From Bifidobacterium breve (GTDB lineage: Bacteria > Actinomycetota > Actinomycetes > Nanopelagicales > Nanopelagicaceae), in contig CAMAYZ010000001.1 in the NCBI GenBank assembly GCA_945863115.1, positions 116,107 through 180,106 on the forward strand: a stretch of 64,000 bases of DNA. Reading direction: 5' to 3'. The position numbers and the translations under genes were made by a program. A model generated the notes under the pieces. That model saw nothing but the letters and a program-made list of their open reading frames with translations. It did not search any database and was not told where the DNA came from. Of the stretch, positions 57,079 through 64,000 are shown piece by piece. Position 1 is the first letter of the stretch, and every line of letters begins with the position of its first letter.

Positions 57079-58292
57079 ATTTTCCAGGTCTAGGTATTCT
57101 CGGGGTTTTAGCCTTCGTGGTTGCACTTTTATTCTCAGTTATGGTTCACGAAGCTGGCCACTATTTAACCGCGAAAAAATTTCATATGCGCGTTACCGAA
57201 TTCTTTCTAGGATTTGGAACAAGGTTATGGTCTTTTCAACGAGGCGAAACCGAATTTGGAATCAAGGCAATTCCTGCTGGTGGCTACTGTCGAATCTCAG
57301 GTATGTCGGTAAATGAAGAGCTACCTGAAAGCGAAAAGCACCGGGCATTTTATTTAGCATCAGTTCCAAAGCGGCTAATAGTCCTCGGAGCTGGATCATT
57401 TCTACATTTCGTATTGGGCTTTTTAATATTGGTGATTCTGCTTGCAGGTGTGGGCGTTACTGCTGTTACTAAAACTATCGGTGAAGTAGTTCCATGTGTT
57501 TCAAACTCTGCAAGCGGGGTTTCAGACTCTGAGTGCACATCAACTTCAATTCCATCTCCGGCAAAAGCATCGGGTTTATTAGCGGGCGATGAGATTATTG
57601 CTATTAATGGCGAAGAGTCCGATAACTGGGTTGACTATATAAAGATTATTAGAGAATCAGCGCGCAAGGAGATTACGGTTACGATCGAACGTAATGGTGA
57701 GCGATTGTTAATCCCAATTACTCCGGCTTCTCGCATGCTAGATGGCAAAGAGATTGGCTATCTTGGAATCATAAATAAATTAGGGAACAAGAAAGAGAAC
57801 CCAATAAAGGCAGTTTCGAGTAGCGTGCGAATTATGGGAGATTTGTTACAGAACAGTGTCACCTCTCTATTCGCACTTCCTACAAAAATTCCAGCACTTG
57901 TTCGTCAGACTTTTGGAAATGAAGAGCGAGATCCGCAAGGATTAGTTGGGGTAGTGGGAGTTGCTCGTGTTAGTGCTCAGACCGCTAGTGAACCGAGCTT
58001 AGAATCCCGTGAAAAAGTTGCAACCTTCTTAATCATTATTGCCAGCCTCAATATCTTTGTCGGTGTTTTCAATCTTCTTCCATTATTGCCGCTCGATGGT
58101 GGACATATGGCAGTTGCAATAGTTGATGGCGTCCGTAGATTTAATGCAAAGCGAAGGAAACTCAGCCCACCTCCCGCCATTGATGTTGAGAAATTGCTTC
58201 CGCTCACCCTCGCGGTATTTGCGCTCTTAGCGGTGCTCTCACTTCTTCTCCTCACAGCTGATATTTTCAATCCAATAAACATCTACCAATAA
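57075..58292 (+). CDS. Site-2 protease family zinc metalloprotease (RseP/Rip1-like)
   Basis: Intramembrane protease that releases transcription factors from the membrane by cutting anti-sigma factors. The 405 residues have HEAGH at 25-29 in the first helix, a PDZ domain (about 150-235, SGLLAGDEIIAINGEESDNW), and the third metal ligand motif LLPLLPLDGGHM near 335-347 inside a later helix. GTG start in the dxr overlap. Its position between dxr and ispG matches Rip1 of mycobacteria. Substrates are unknown. Confidence 0.93.
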   Translation: MNFPGLGILGVLAFVVALLFSVMVHEAGHYLTAKKFHMRVTEFFLGFGTRLWSFQRGETEFGIKAIPAGGYCRISGMSVNEELPESEKHRAFYLASVPKRLIVLGAGSFLHFVLGFLILVILLAGVGVTAVTKTIGEVVPCVSNSASGVSDSECTSTSIPSPAKASGLLAGDEIIAINGEESDNWVDYIKIIRESARKEITVTIERNGERLLIPITPASRMLDGKEIGYLGIINKLGNKKENPIKAVSSSVRIMGDLLQNSVTSLFALPTKIPALVRQTFGNEERDPQGLVGVVGVARVSAQTASEPSLESREKVATFLIIIASLNIFVGVFNLLPLLPLDGGHMAVAIVDGVRRFNAKRRKLSPPPAIDVEKLLPLTLAVFALLAVLSLLLLTADIFNPINIYQ

Positions 58293-58294
58293 TC

Positions 58295-58300
58295 TAGGAT
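58295..58300 (+). promoter_or_regulatory. Predicted -10 element of a leaderless ispG transcript
   Basis: TAGGAT, 2 bases after the rseP stop, ends 6 bases before the ispG ATG with no ribosome site between. Confidence 0.45.
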
Positions 58301-58306
58301 GTATCC

Positions 58307-59458
58307 ATGGTTAATCTAGGAATGCCAAGCACGCCACCTCCAACGCTGGCACCTCGACGTAAGAGTAAGCAACTTAAAGTTGGAAGCGTCTTAGTTGGCG
58401 GAGATGCACCTGTAAGTGTGCAATCAATGTGCACAACACTTACCTCAGATGTGAATGCGACTCTCCAACAAATTGCGGAATTAACTGCATCTGGTTGCCA
58501 AATAGTTCGAGTTGCAGTCCCTAGCCAAGATGATGCCGATGCACTTTCTCAGATTGCAAAGAAATCTCAGATTCCAGTTATTGCTGATATTCACTTTCAA
58601 CCAAAATATATCTTTGCCGCGATTGATGCTGGCTGCGCCGCAGTTCGAGTAAATCCTGGAAACATTAAGCAATTTGATGACAAAGTAAAAGAAGTTGCTA
58701 AAGCTGCCGGAGATGCCGGAATTCCAATTCGAATTGGCGTAAATGCTGGATCACTTGATCCACGACTTCTCGCTAAGTATGGAAAAGCAACTCCGGAAGC
58801 ACTTGCCGAATCTGCACTCTGGGAAGCATCACTATTTGAAGAGCATGGATTTAGCGACATAAAAATTTCAGTGAAGCATCACGATCCAGTAACAATGGTT
58901 CAGGCCTATCGTTTGCTTGCAAGCAAATGCGATTACCCATTGCACCTTGGCGTTACCGAAGCTGGTCCAATTTTTCAGGGAACAATTAAATCTGCGACCG
59001 CATTTGGAATTCTTCTTGCTGAAGGAATCGGCGACACAATTCGAGTCTCACTTTCTGCGCCACCGGTCGAAGAAGTTAAAGTTGGAATTTCGATTTTAGA
59101 ATCACTTAACTTGCGTCAACGTAAATTAGAGATTGTCTCCTGTCCATCATGTGGACGCGCTCAGGTTGATGTTTATACCTTGGCCGAAAAAGTTCAAGCA
59201 GGACTTCAAGGAATGACCGTCCCACTTCGCGTCGCAGTTATGGGTTGTGTTGTTAACGGTCCAGGCGAAGCTCGAGAAGCAGATCTTGGGGTCGCATCTG
59301 GAAATGGCAAAGGCCAGATATTTGTGAAGGGCCAAGTTATTAAAACAGTTCCAGAGAGCCAGATTGTTGAAACTCTCATCGAGGAAGCAATGCGATTGGC
59401 TGAAGAAATGGAAGCTGCTGGCGTTGAAAGTGGAGCACCAACCGTAACTGCTAAATAA
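58307..59458 (+). CDS. ispG: 4-hydroxy-3-methylbut-2-en-1-yl diphosphate synthase (flavodoxin)
   Basis: Iron-sulfur enzyme of the MEP pathway that opens the cyclodiphosphate. The 383 residues have [20 protein letters not shown] near the N-terminus (TIM barrel) and the cluster cysteines in [11 protein letters not shown] (about 281-284) and [10 protein letters not shown] (about 316). This is the two-domain bacterial form. The MEP route is complete only with genes outside this window. Confidence 0.96.
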   Translation: MVNLGMPSTPPPTLAPRRKSKQLKVGSVLVGGDAPVSVQSMCTTLTSDVNATLQQIAELTASGCQIVRVAVPSQDDADALSQIAKKSQIPVIADIHFQPKYIFAAIDAGCAAVRVNPGNIKQFDDKVKEVAKAAGDAGIPIRIGVNAGSLDPRLLAKYGKATPEALAESALWEASLFEEHGFSDIKISVKHHDPVTMVQAYRLLASKCDYPLHLGVTEAGPIFQGTIKSATAFGILLAEGIGDTIRVSLSAPPVEEVKVGISILESLNLRQRKLEIVSCPSCGRAQVDVYTLAEKVQAGLQGMTVPLRVAVMGCVVNGPGEAREADLGVASGNGKGQIFVKGQVIKTVPESQIVETLIEEAMRLAEEMEAAGVESGAPTVTAK

Positions 59459-59464
59459 ATTCGG

Positions 59465-59470
59465 TAGGGT
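59465..59470 (+). promoter_or_regulatory. Predicted -10 element of a leaderless proS transcript
   Basis: TAGGGT ends 6 bases before the proS ATG, with no Shine-Dalgarno. Confidence 0.45.
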
Positions 59471-59476
59471 AGCCCT

Positions 59477-61207
59477 ATGTTGAAAATGTCTACCTTACTT
59501 CTGCGCACTCTTCGCGATGATCCAGCAGATGCCGAGGTAGCAAGCCACCGGTTATTAGTCCGGGCTGGATATGTCCGCCGAATTGCTGCTGGTGTTTATT
59601 CTTGGTTGCCACTTGGTTATTTAACTTTCCGAAACATTGAACGCGTAGTCCGCGAAGAGATGGATGCCGCTGGTTTTCAAGAAGTTCATTTTCCAGCGCT
59701 CTTGCCACGCGAACCATATGAGAAGACAAATCGTTGGGATGAATACGGCTCTGATTTATTTAGATTGCAAGATCGCCGCGGTAATGATTATCTCCTAGGA
59801 CCAACTCACGAAGAGATGTTTACTCTGATGGTTAAGGGTGAATATTCATCATATAAAGACTTGCCACTTTCGATTTATCAAATCCAAACTAAGTTCCGCG
59901 ATGAAACTAGACCTCGCAGTGGAATTATCCGGGGCCGCGAATTTGTTATGAAGGATTCGTATTCGTTCGATATCGATGATGCTGGCTTATTAGCTTCATA
60001 TAACAAACATCGCGATGCTTACATTAAAACTTTCGATCGCCTTGGCCTTAAATACAACATAGTTTCAGCGGTATCTGGCGCGATGGGTGGATCTGGTTCA
60101 GAGGAATTTCTAGCGCCATGTGAAACTGGTGAAGACACATATGTTCTCTGCAACAAGTGTGGCTATGCCGCAAATGTCGAAGCCATGGTTACAAAGGCTC
60201 AGGCATATTCTGGAAGCGCACCTGCCGCAATTGAAGAATTCGATTCACCAAATACGCCAACTATCGATTCACTTGTTGAGCTGCTTAACGGAAAATTCGG
60301 ACCCGGACATAAGGCATCCGATACTCTCAAGAATGTTCTTTTGATGGCAGATGAAAAACCAATTTCGGTTCTGGTTCCAGGAGATCGTGAAGTTGATCTA
60401 AAAAGGCTGCAAGCAAATCTTCCAGGCGTCCAAGAACTTCGATTATTTGAAGATGCAGATTTTGCAAAGTTCCCTGCGCTAGTTAAGGGATATGTCGGAC
60501 CGCAAGATGCGTTAAAAATCGGTGTAGCTCTTTACGCAGACCCAAGAATTGTTCCTGGTTCACATTGGATTACCGGAGCAAACAAGAAAGATACACATGC
60601 GCGCTTTGTAACTAATGGTCGCGACTTTCAAGTTGAAAAGTATCTTGAGGCAGCAGAGGTTCGTGCAGGAGATTTGTGCCCAAAGTGTGAAACTCCAGTT
60701 GTTATCGATCGGGCAATTGAAATTGGCCACATCTTCCAACTCGGTCGCAAATATGCACAGGCACTTGATTTAACCGTTCTAGATCAAAATGGAAAATCAC
60801 AAGTTGTCACAATGGGTTCATATGGAATCGGTGTTTCACGCGCTGTTGCCGCAATAGCAGAACAGACACATGATGAAATCGGTTTGAATTGGCCACGTGA
60901 AATTGCGCCGGCAGATATTCATATCGTTGCTACTGGCAAGGAAGCTGAAGTATTTAGGGCAGCGCTAACTTTGGCCGAAGATCTTGAAGAGAAGGGATTG
61001 CGGGTGATGTTTGATGATCGCCCGGATGCAAGTGCTGGCGTTAAGTTTAAAGATGCAGAATTAATCGGTATCCCATTTATCGTGATTGTGGGCAAGGCAC
61101 TTTCTGAAGGTAAAGTTGAATTTCGAGTCCGCAGAACCGGGGAAAAATCGGAAATTGAATTATTGAAAGCGGTCACGGAGATAACTTCAAGAGTTTTAAA
61201 TTCTTAG
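59477..61207 (+). CDS. proS: Proline--tRNA ligase
   Basis: Class II synthetase that charges tRNA-Pro. The 576 residues are the bacterial type with a YbaK-like editing insertion (about 225-390). Motif 1 region is [25 protein letters not shown], motif 2 is [23 protein letters not shown], motif 3 is [18 protein letters not shown]. The C-terminal anticodon-binding domain is about 470-570. The start MLKMSTLLL fits the family, though an internal ATG (M4) is possible. Confidence 0.96.
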   Translation: MLKMSTLLLRTLRDDPADAEVASHRLLVRAGYVRRIAAGVYSWLPLGYLTFRNIERVVREEMDAAGFQEVHFPALLPREPYEKTNRWDEYGSDLFRLQDRRGNDYLLGPTHEEMFTLMVKGEYSSYKDLPLSIYQIQTKFRDETRPRSGIIRGREFVMKDSYSFDIDDAGLLASYNKHRDAYIKTFDRLGLKYNIVSAVSGAMGGSGSEEFLAPCETGEDTYVLCNKCGYAANVEAMVTKAQAYSGSAPAAIEEFDSPNTPTIDSLVELLNGKFGPGHKASDTLKNVLLMADEKPISVLVPGDREVDLKRLQANLPGVQELRLFEDADFAKFPALVKGYVGPQDALKIGVALYADPRIVPGSHWITGANKKDTHARFVTNGRDFQVEKYLEAAEVRAGDLCPKCETPVVIDRAIEIGHIFQLGRKYAQALDLTVLDQNGKSQVVTMGSYGIGVSRAVAAIAEQTHDEIGLNWPREIAPADIHIVATGKEAEVFRAALTLAEDLEEKGLRVMFDDRPDASAGVKFKDAELIGIPFIVIVGKALSEGKVEFRVRRTGEKSEIELLKAVTEITSRVLNS

Positions 61208-61211
61208 TTAA

Positions 61212-61979
61212 ATGGGAGTTGAAACCGCAGTATTTCTAATTATTGCTGCTGGTTTTGCTGGCTTTGTAGATGCGGTAGCTGGCGGCGGGGGATTGATTCA
61301 GCTTCCTGCGCTTTTAATCGGAATCGCGGAGAAACCGATTCCGATGATTCTTGGAACAAATAAAGTTATCTCTATCTTCGGAACGACTACTGCGGCTGCA
61401 AATTACTTTAGAAGTGTAAAGCCAGATCTAAAACTAACTTCCTATATGGCGATTCCAGCCTTTATTGGTTCGGCTTTTGGGGCAAAACTTGCTAGTTCTT
61501 TCCCAACTTCGGTTTTTCGCCCGCTAATAATTGTGCTTTTAATCAGCGTCGCTATCTACACCTGGCGTAAGCCAGAACTCGGGATTAGCGAGAAGCTTAA
61601 GTTCAGCGAACGCAGAAGACATCAGATTGTTGTAGTCCTGGGTTTCATAATTGGTTTCTATGATGGCATTTTCGGCCCAGGAACCGGAACCTTCCTAGTC
61701 TTCTTACTTGTTGGCCTAGTTGGTTATGCATTCTTAAAAGCTTCAGCAACCGCGAAATTTATAAATATTGCCACGAATCTGGGCGCAATAATCTCATTTC
61801 AACTGACCGGCCATATTTGGTGGAAGTTAGGGCTGGCACTTGCCATCGCAAATGTTTGTGGTGCAATCATTGGATCAAGGCTAGCCATTCGTGGTGGTTC
61901 ACCGCTGGTTCGCAAAGTTTTCTTAGTAGTGACGACAATTCTGATTGCAAAAGTGGGTTATGATTGGCTTGCTAAATAA
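61212..61979 (+). CDS. TSUP (TauE/SafE) family membrane permease
   Basis: A 255-residue membrane protein with seven or eight helices in two related halves. FAGFVDAVAGGGGLIQLPAL (about 15-34) and GFIIGFYDGIFGPGTGTFLV (about 140-159) are the paired TSUP signatures. Members export sulfite, sulfoacetate or organosulfur anions; the substrate here is unknown. It begins 4 bases after proS with no clear ribosome site; TAAATT lies 9 bases before the ATG. Confidence 0.88.
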   Translation: MGVETAVFLIIAAGFAGFVDAVAGGGGLIQLPALLIGIAEKPIPMILGTNKVISIFGTTTAAANYFRSVKPDLKLTSYMAIPAFIGSAFGAKLASSFPTSVFRPLIIVLLISVAIYTWRKPELGISEKLKFSERRRHQIVVVLGFIIGFYDGIFGPGTGTFLVFLLVGLVGYAFLKASATAKFINIATNLGAIISFQLTGHIWWKLGLALAIANVCGAIIGSRLAIRGGSPLVRKVFLVVTTILIAKVGYDWLAK

Positions 61980-62007
61980 AACTTAATATCGAGAAGGGCT
62001 TTTGAAC

Positions 62008-62442
62008 ATGCCATTGAACGAAGTAATAAGCGCCGCTATTAGGCCAATAATTGAAGGCTCTGGAAATTACTTAGAAGAGCTAACAATTACAAGTGCCGGC
62101 AAGGTAAAAATTCTCACAGTCATTGTCGATAGTGACACCCACTTAAATTTAGATCAAATAACTGCTGTGACAAAGGAAATATCAGAAGTCGTTGAAGGCT
62201 TAGCCGAACTCGGTGAAAGCGCCTTCACTCTTGAAGTTACATCACCTGGAATCGATCGACCACTAACAAAGCCACGTCACTGGCGCAAGAATTTTGATCG
62301 CCTGGTAAAAATTAATATGACAAGCGGCAAAGATATTGAAGGTCGAATCGGGGAGGCCACGGAAACAACGGTCTTAGTCGGCGAGCAAAAAGTATCCTTC
62401 GAAGATATCAAGCGCGCAGTTTTAGAAATTGAATTCAAATGA
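62008..62442 (+). CDS. rimP: Ribosome maturation factor RimP
   Basis: Needed for 30S assembly. ATG at 62008 has GAGAAGGG 9 bases upstream and gives 144 residues; a TTG two codons before is an alternative. The N-terminal domain (about 1-78) includes LEVTSPGIDRPLTKPRHW, the RimP signature; the C-terminal SH3-like domain follows. It overlaps nusA by ATGA, in the universal rimP-nusA-infB group. Confidence 0.94.
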   Translation: MPLNEVISAAIRPIIEGSGNYLEELTITSAGKVKILTVIVDSDTHLNLDQITAVTKEISEVVEGLAELGESAFTLEVTSPGIDRPLTKPRHWRKNFDRLVKINMTSGKDIEGRIGEATETTVLVGEQKVSFEDIKRAVLEIEFK

Positions 62443-63482
62443 GCGTAGATGTCGCAGCGCTAATCGCGCTAACAATTGAGAAAGAAATTCCGCTAGAAAA
62501 AATGATTAGCGCAATTGAAAATGCGGTAACTGAAACCTACTTAGCCTTAGAGGATGCGAAACCCCAAGGCCGAGCTGTTCTAAACCGAGTCGACGGCGAG
62601 ATTCTGATTCATGTTCCGCAATTTGATGATGAGGGTATTTATACTGAAACTGTTACCCATATGCCAGAGGGTTTCGAACAAGTCATTCAATCGATTACTC
62701 GCAAAGAAATTAAGCAGCGTATGCGTGCTGCGAAAGATGCGGATGTAGTTGAAGAATTTTCCGCAAGTGTTGGCGACGTTCTTTCCGGCGTAATCCAACA
62801 AGGGCGCGATGCGACACTTGTCTACGTAGATTTAGGCAGAGTCGAAGGAAAAATTCCACCAAATGAACAAGTTCCAACTGAAAGCTATGTTCACGGTCAG
62901 CGAATAAAGTGTTTTGTTGTTGATGTCAAGCAAGGGTTAAAAGGACCAGAAGTTACGCTTTCAAGAACACATCCACTATTGGTTAAATCGCTATTCACAT
63001 TAGAAGTTCCAGAATTAAAGGACCGGATTGTTGAAATTGTCGGCGTATCTCGCGAACCAGGTTTTCGAAGCAAGGTTTCGGTTCGCTCACATCGCGTAGG
63101 AGTAAGCCCTAAGGGCGCACTTATTGGTCCAGTTGGGGCTCGAGCAAAAGCTGTGATGGATGAATTGAATGGCGAGAAGATTGACATCGTTGACTACTCA
63201 GAAAATCCTGCTGTTTATGTTGCAAACGCCTTAGCTCCTGCGAAGGTAACAAGTTGCGAAGTTGTAGATCTAGAAAGCAAATCTGCAAAAGTTATTGTTC
63301 CGGATTATCAACTCTCTCTTGCGATTGGTAAAGATGGACAGAATGCCCGGCTTGCTGCCCGGTTAACTGGCTGGCGAATCGATATTCATCCAGATAACCC
63401 AGTCGAGCGAATTGAAAAGCCAAAGCCAGTATCAGTCGAGATGCCTGATGAGGCTGAGGATGCGGGTGAATTTCCCGCTTAG
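62439..63482 (+). CDS. nusA: Transcription termination/antitermination protein NusA
   Basis: Binds RNA polymerase and nascent RNA to modulate pausing and termination. The 347-residue actinobacterial form has an N-terminal polymerase-binding domain (about 1-105), S1 domain (about 108-180, GDVLSGVIQQGRDATLVYVDLGRVEGKIP), and KH1/KH2 domains (about 185-325) with GPVGARAKAVMDEL and GKDGQNARLAARLTGWRIDI. The tail is acidic and short, without the E. coli AR repeats. Confidence 0.96.
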   Translation: MSVDVAALIALTIEKEIPLEKMISAIENAVTETYLALEDAKPQGRAVLNRVDGEILIHVPQFDDEGIYTETVTHMPEGFEQVIQSITRKEIKQRMRAAKDADVVEEFSASVGDVLSGVIQQGRDATLVYVDLGRVEGKIPPNEQVPTESYVHGQRIKCFVVDVKQGLKGPEVTLSRTHPLLVKSLFTLEVPELKDRIVEIVGVSREPGFRSKVSVRSHRVGVSPKGALIGPVGARAKAVMDELNGEKIDIVDYSENPAVYVANALAPAKVTSCEVVDLESKSAKVIVPDYQLSLAIGKDGQNARLAARLTGWRIDIHPDNPVERIEKPKPVSVEMPDEAEDAGEFPA

Positions 63483-63549
63483 ATTGTGAACATCCCAATA
63501 TCGCGGGTAAGGTTTGCCCCTGATAGTTTATAAATGCGAGGGATAAGAG

Positions 63550-63792
63550 ATGCCGATTCCGATTCGGAGCTGCATAGCTTGTCGCAAGCGAGAGAACTAC
63601 AGTGAACTACTTCGGGTAGTTCGGATCGGAAATCAGGTTCTGCCTGATGAAGATCACCGCAAATTTGGTCGCGGTGCTTGGCTACATCGAAACTGTTTCG
63701 ATTTGGCAAAGGAGCGCAGATCATTTCAACGGGCCTTTAGAACAGATGAAAGTCTTTCTACGGAAGCGTTGGAGAAGTTTTTAATTAACTAG
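63550..63792 (+). CDS. ylxR: YlxR family RNA-binding protein
   Basis: An 80-residue basic protein of the DUF448/YlxR family, encoded between nusA and infB in many Gram-positives. RSCIACRKRE (residues 6-15) is the family motif, and GRGAWLHRNCFDLA is the second conserved stretch. GAGGGA lies 6 bases before the ATG. Reported roles include RNase P interaction or nucleoid/RNA binding; I would not choose one from sequence. Confidence 0.92.
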   Translation: MPIPIRSCIACRKRENYSELLRVVRIGNQVLPDEDHRKFGRGAWLHRNCFDLAKERRSFQRAFRTDESLSTEALEKFLIN

Positions 63793-63818
63793 TTTTAAAA
63801 ATATAAGGAGCGAAAGCT

Positions 63819-63857
63819 ATGTCAGGTAAGACAAACCCAAATTGGGAAATCAAGTAA
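63819..63857 (+). CDS. Possible 12-residue leader ORF before infB
   Basis: ATG-TCA-GGT-AAG and on to TAA encodes M-S-G-K-T-N-P-N-W-E-I-K. A perfect AAGGAG (63805-63810) stands 8 bases before the ATG, a better ribosome site than most real genes here have. A 7-bp hairpin (63859-63879) begins 2 bases after the stop. The composition shows no single-amino-acid bias. It could be a leader peptide controlling infB, a small protein, or chance. Confidence 0.42.
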   Translation: MSGKTNPNWEIK

Positions 63858-63858
63858 C

Positions 63859-63879
63859 CATGAGCACCGCGCGCTCATG
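63859..63879 (+). promoter_or_regulatory. Hairpin between the leader ORF and infB
   Basis: CATGAGC (63859-63865) pairs perfectly with GCTCATG (63873-63879) around loop ACCGCGC. No T-run follows, so it is not a simple terminator. It starts right after the micro-ORF stop, as attenuation or stalling hairpins do. Confidence 0.4.
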
Positions 63880-63936
63880 ATTAAGGCATTAATTTAGGCT
63901 CCAATTAAGACGTGGGGCCAAGACAGGAAGGCAACT

Positions 63937-64000
63937 GTGGCAAAGGTCCGCGTTTACGAATTAGCAAAAGATTTAGGTTTAGAGAGCAAAGAGCTCCTCG
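63937..64000 (+). CDS. infB: Translation initiation factor IF-2, 5' end only
   Basis: GTG at 63937 behind AGGAAGG opens M-A-K-V-R-V-Y-E-L-A-K-D-L-G-L-E-S-K-E-L, the well-known N-terminal motif of actinobacterial IF2. The gene runs off the window after about 21 codons. IF2 is the GTPase that brings fMet-tRNA to the 30S subunit. Position after nusA-ylxR confirms the call. Confidence 0.93.
   Translation, partial: MAKVRVYELAKDLGLESKELL

Overview
The window reads as a 64-kb piece of core chromosome from a small-genome, low-GC actinobacterium, most likely a freshwater planktonic lineage such as acI (Nanopelagicales). This is inferred, not proven. Gene order is actinobacterial throughout: tig-clpP1-clpP2-clpX, valS-folC-DUF4233-ndk, mreBCD-pbp2-rodA-rne-rplU-rpmA-obg-proB-proA, gatCAB, ilvBNC-serA-leuB, rpsB-tsf-pyrH-frr-cdsA-rlmN, dxr-rseP-ispG-proS-rimP-nusA-ylxR-infB. 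Base composition is AT-rich by eye, genes are packed with many ATGA overlaps, and short forms occur (a ProB without PUA domain). I saw no rRNA, transposase, prophage, CRISPR array or replication origin.

Layout. Positions 1-4940 are a mixed region: the end of trmB, rpiB, a small secreted helical protein, a secreted collagen-like protein, tRNA-Gly(TCC), a purine permease with a structured leader, and tRNA-Pro(TGG). Positions 4979-13800 hold protein quality control (trigger factor, ClpP1, ClpP2, ClpX), valS, folC and ndk. Positions 13819-19560 are the cell-shape operon. Positions 19751-27400 hold an RNase E/G gene split by an in-frame TAA, ribosomal proteins L21 and L27, Obg and proline synthesis, plus a convergent serine hydrolase. 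Positions 27442-41332 hold the tRNA amidotransferase gatCAB and a long branched-chain amino-acid and serine block with an attenuator before ilvB; cimA and leuB point to isoleucine synthesis through citramalate. Positions 41342-47432 hold xerC, rpsB behind a structured leader, tsf, pyrH, frr, cdsA and rlmN. Positions 47416-55875 carry a polyamine uptake and degradation cassette (aldehyde dehydrogenase, potDABC, FAD oxidase, gabT) set between rlmN and dxr, which are often near neighbours in actinobacteria. Positions 55930-64000 hold isoprenoid genes (dxr, ispG), rseP, proS, a TSUP permease, and the rimP-nusA-ylxR-infB translation block.

The most interesting signals are: (1) the RNase E/G coding sequence cut by an in-frame TAA inside its 5'-sensor region, with both halves otherwise intact; (2) a GC-rich, strongly foldable leader before the FAD oxidase of the polyamine cassette that I cannot match to a known RNA family; (3) a repeated TANNNT-N6-ATG arrangement before about a dozen genes, which predicts leaderless mRNAs; (4) a 12-codon micro-ORF with a strong Shine-Dalgarno followed by a hairpin just before infB; (5) structured leaders before rpsB, the purine permease and ilvB.
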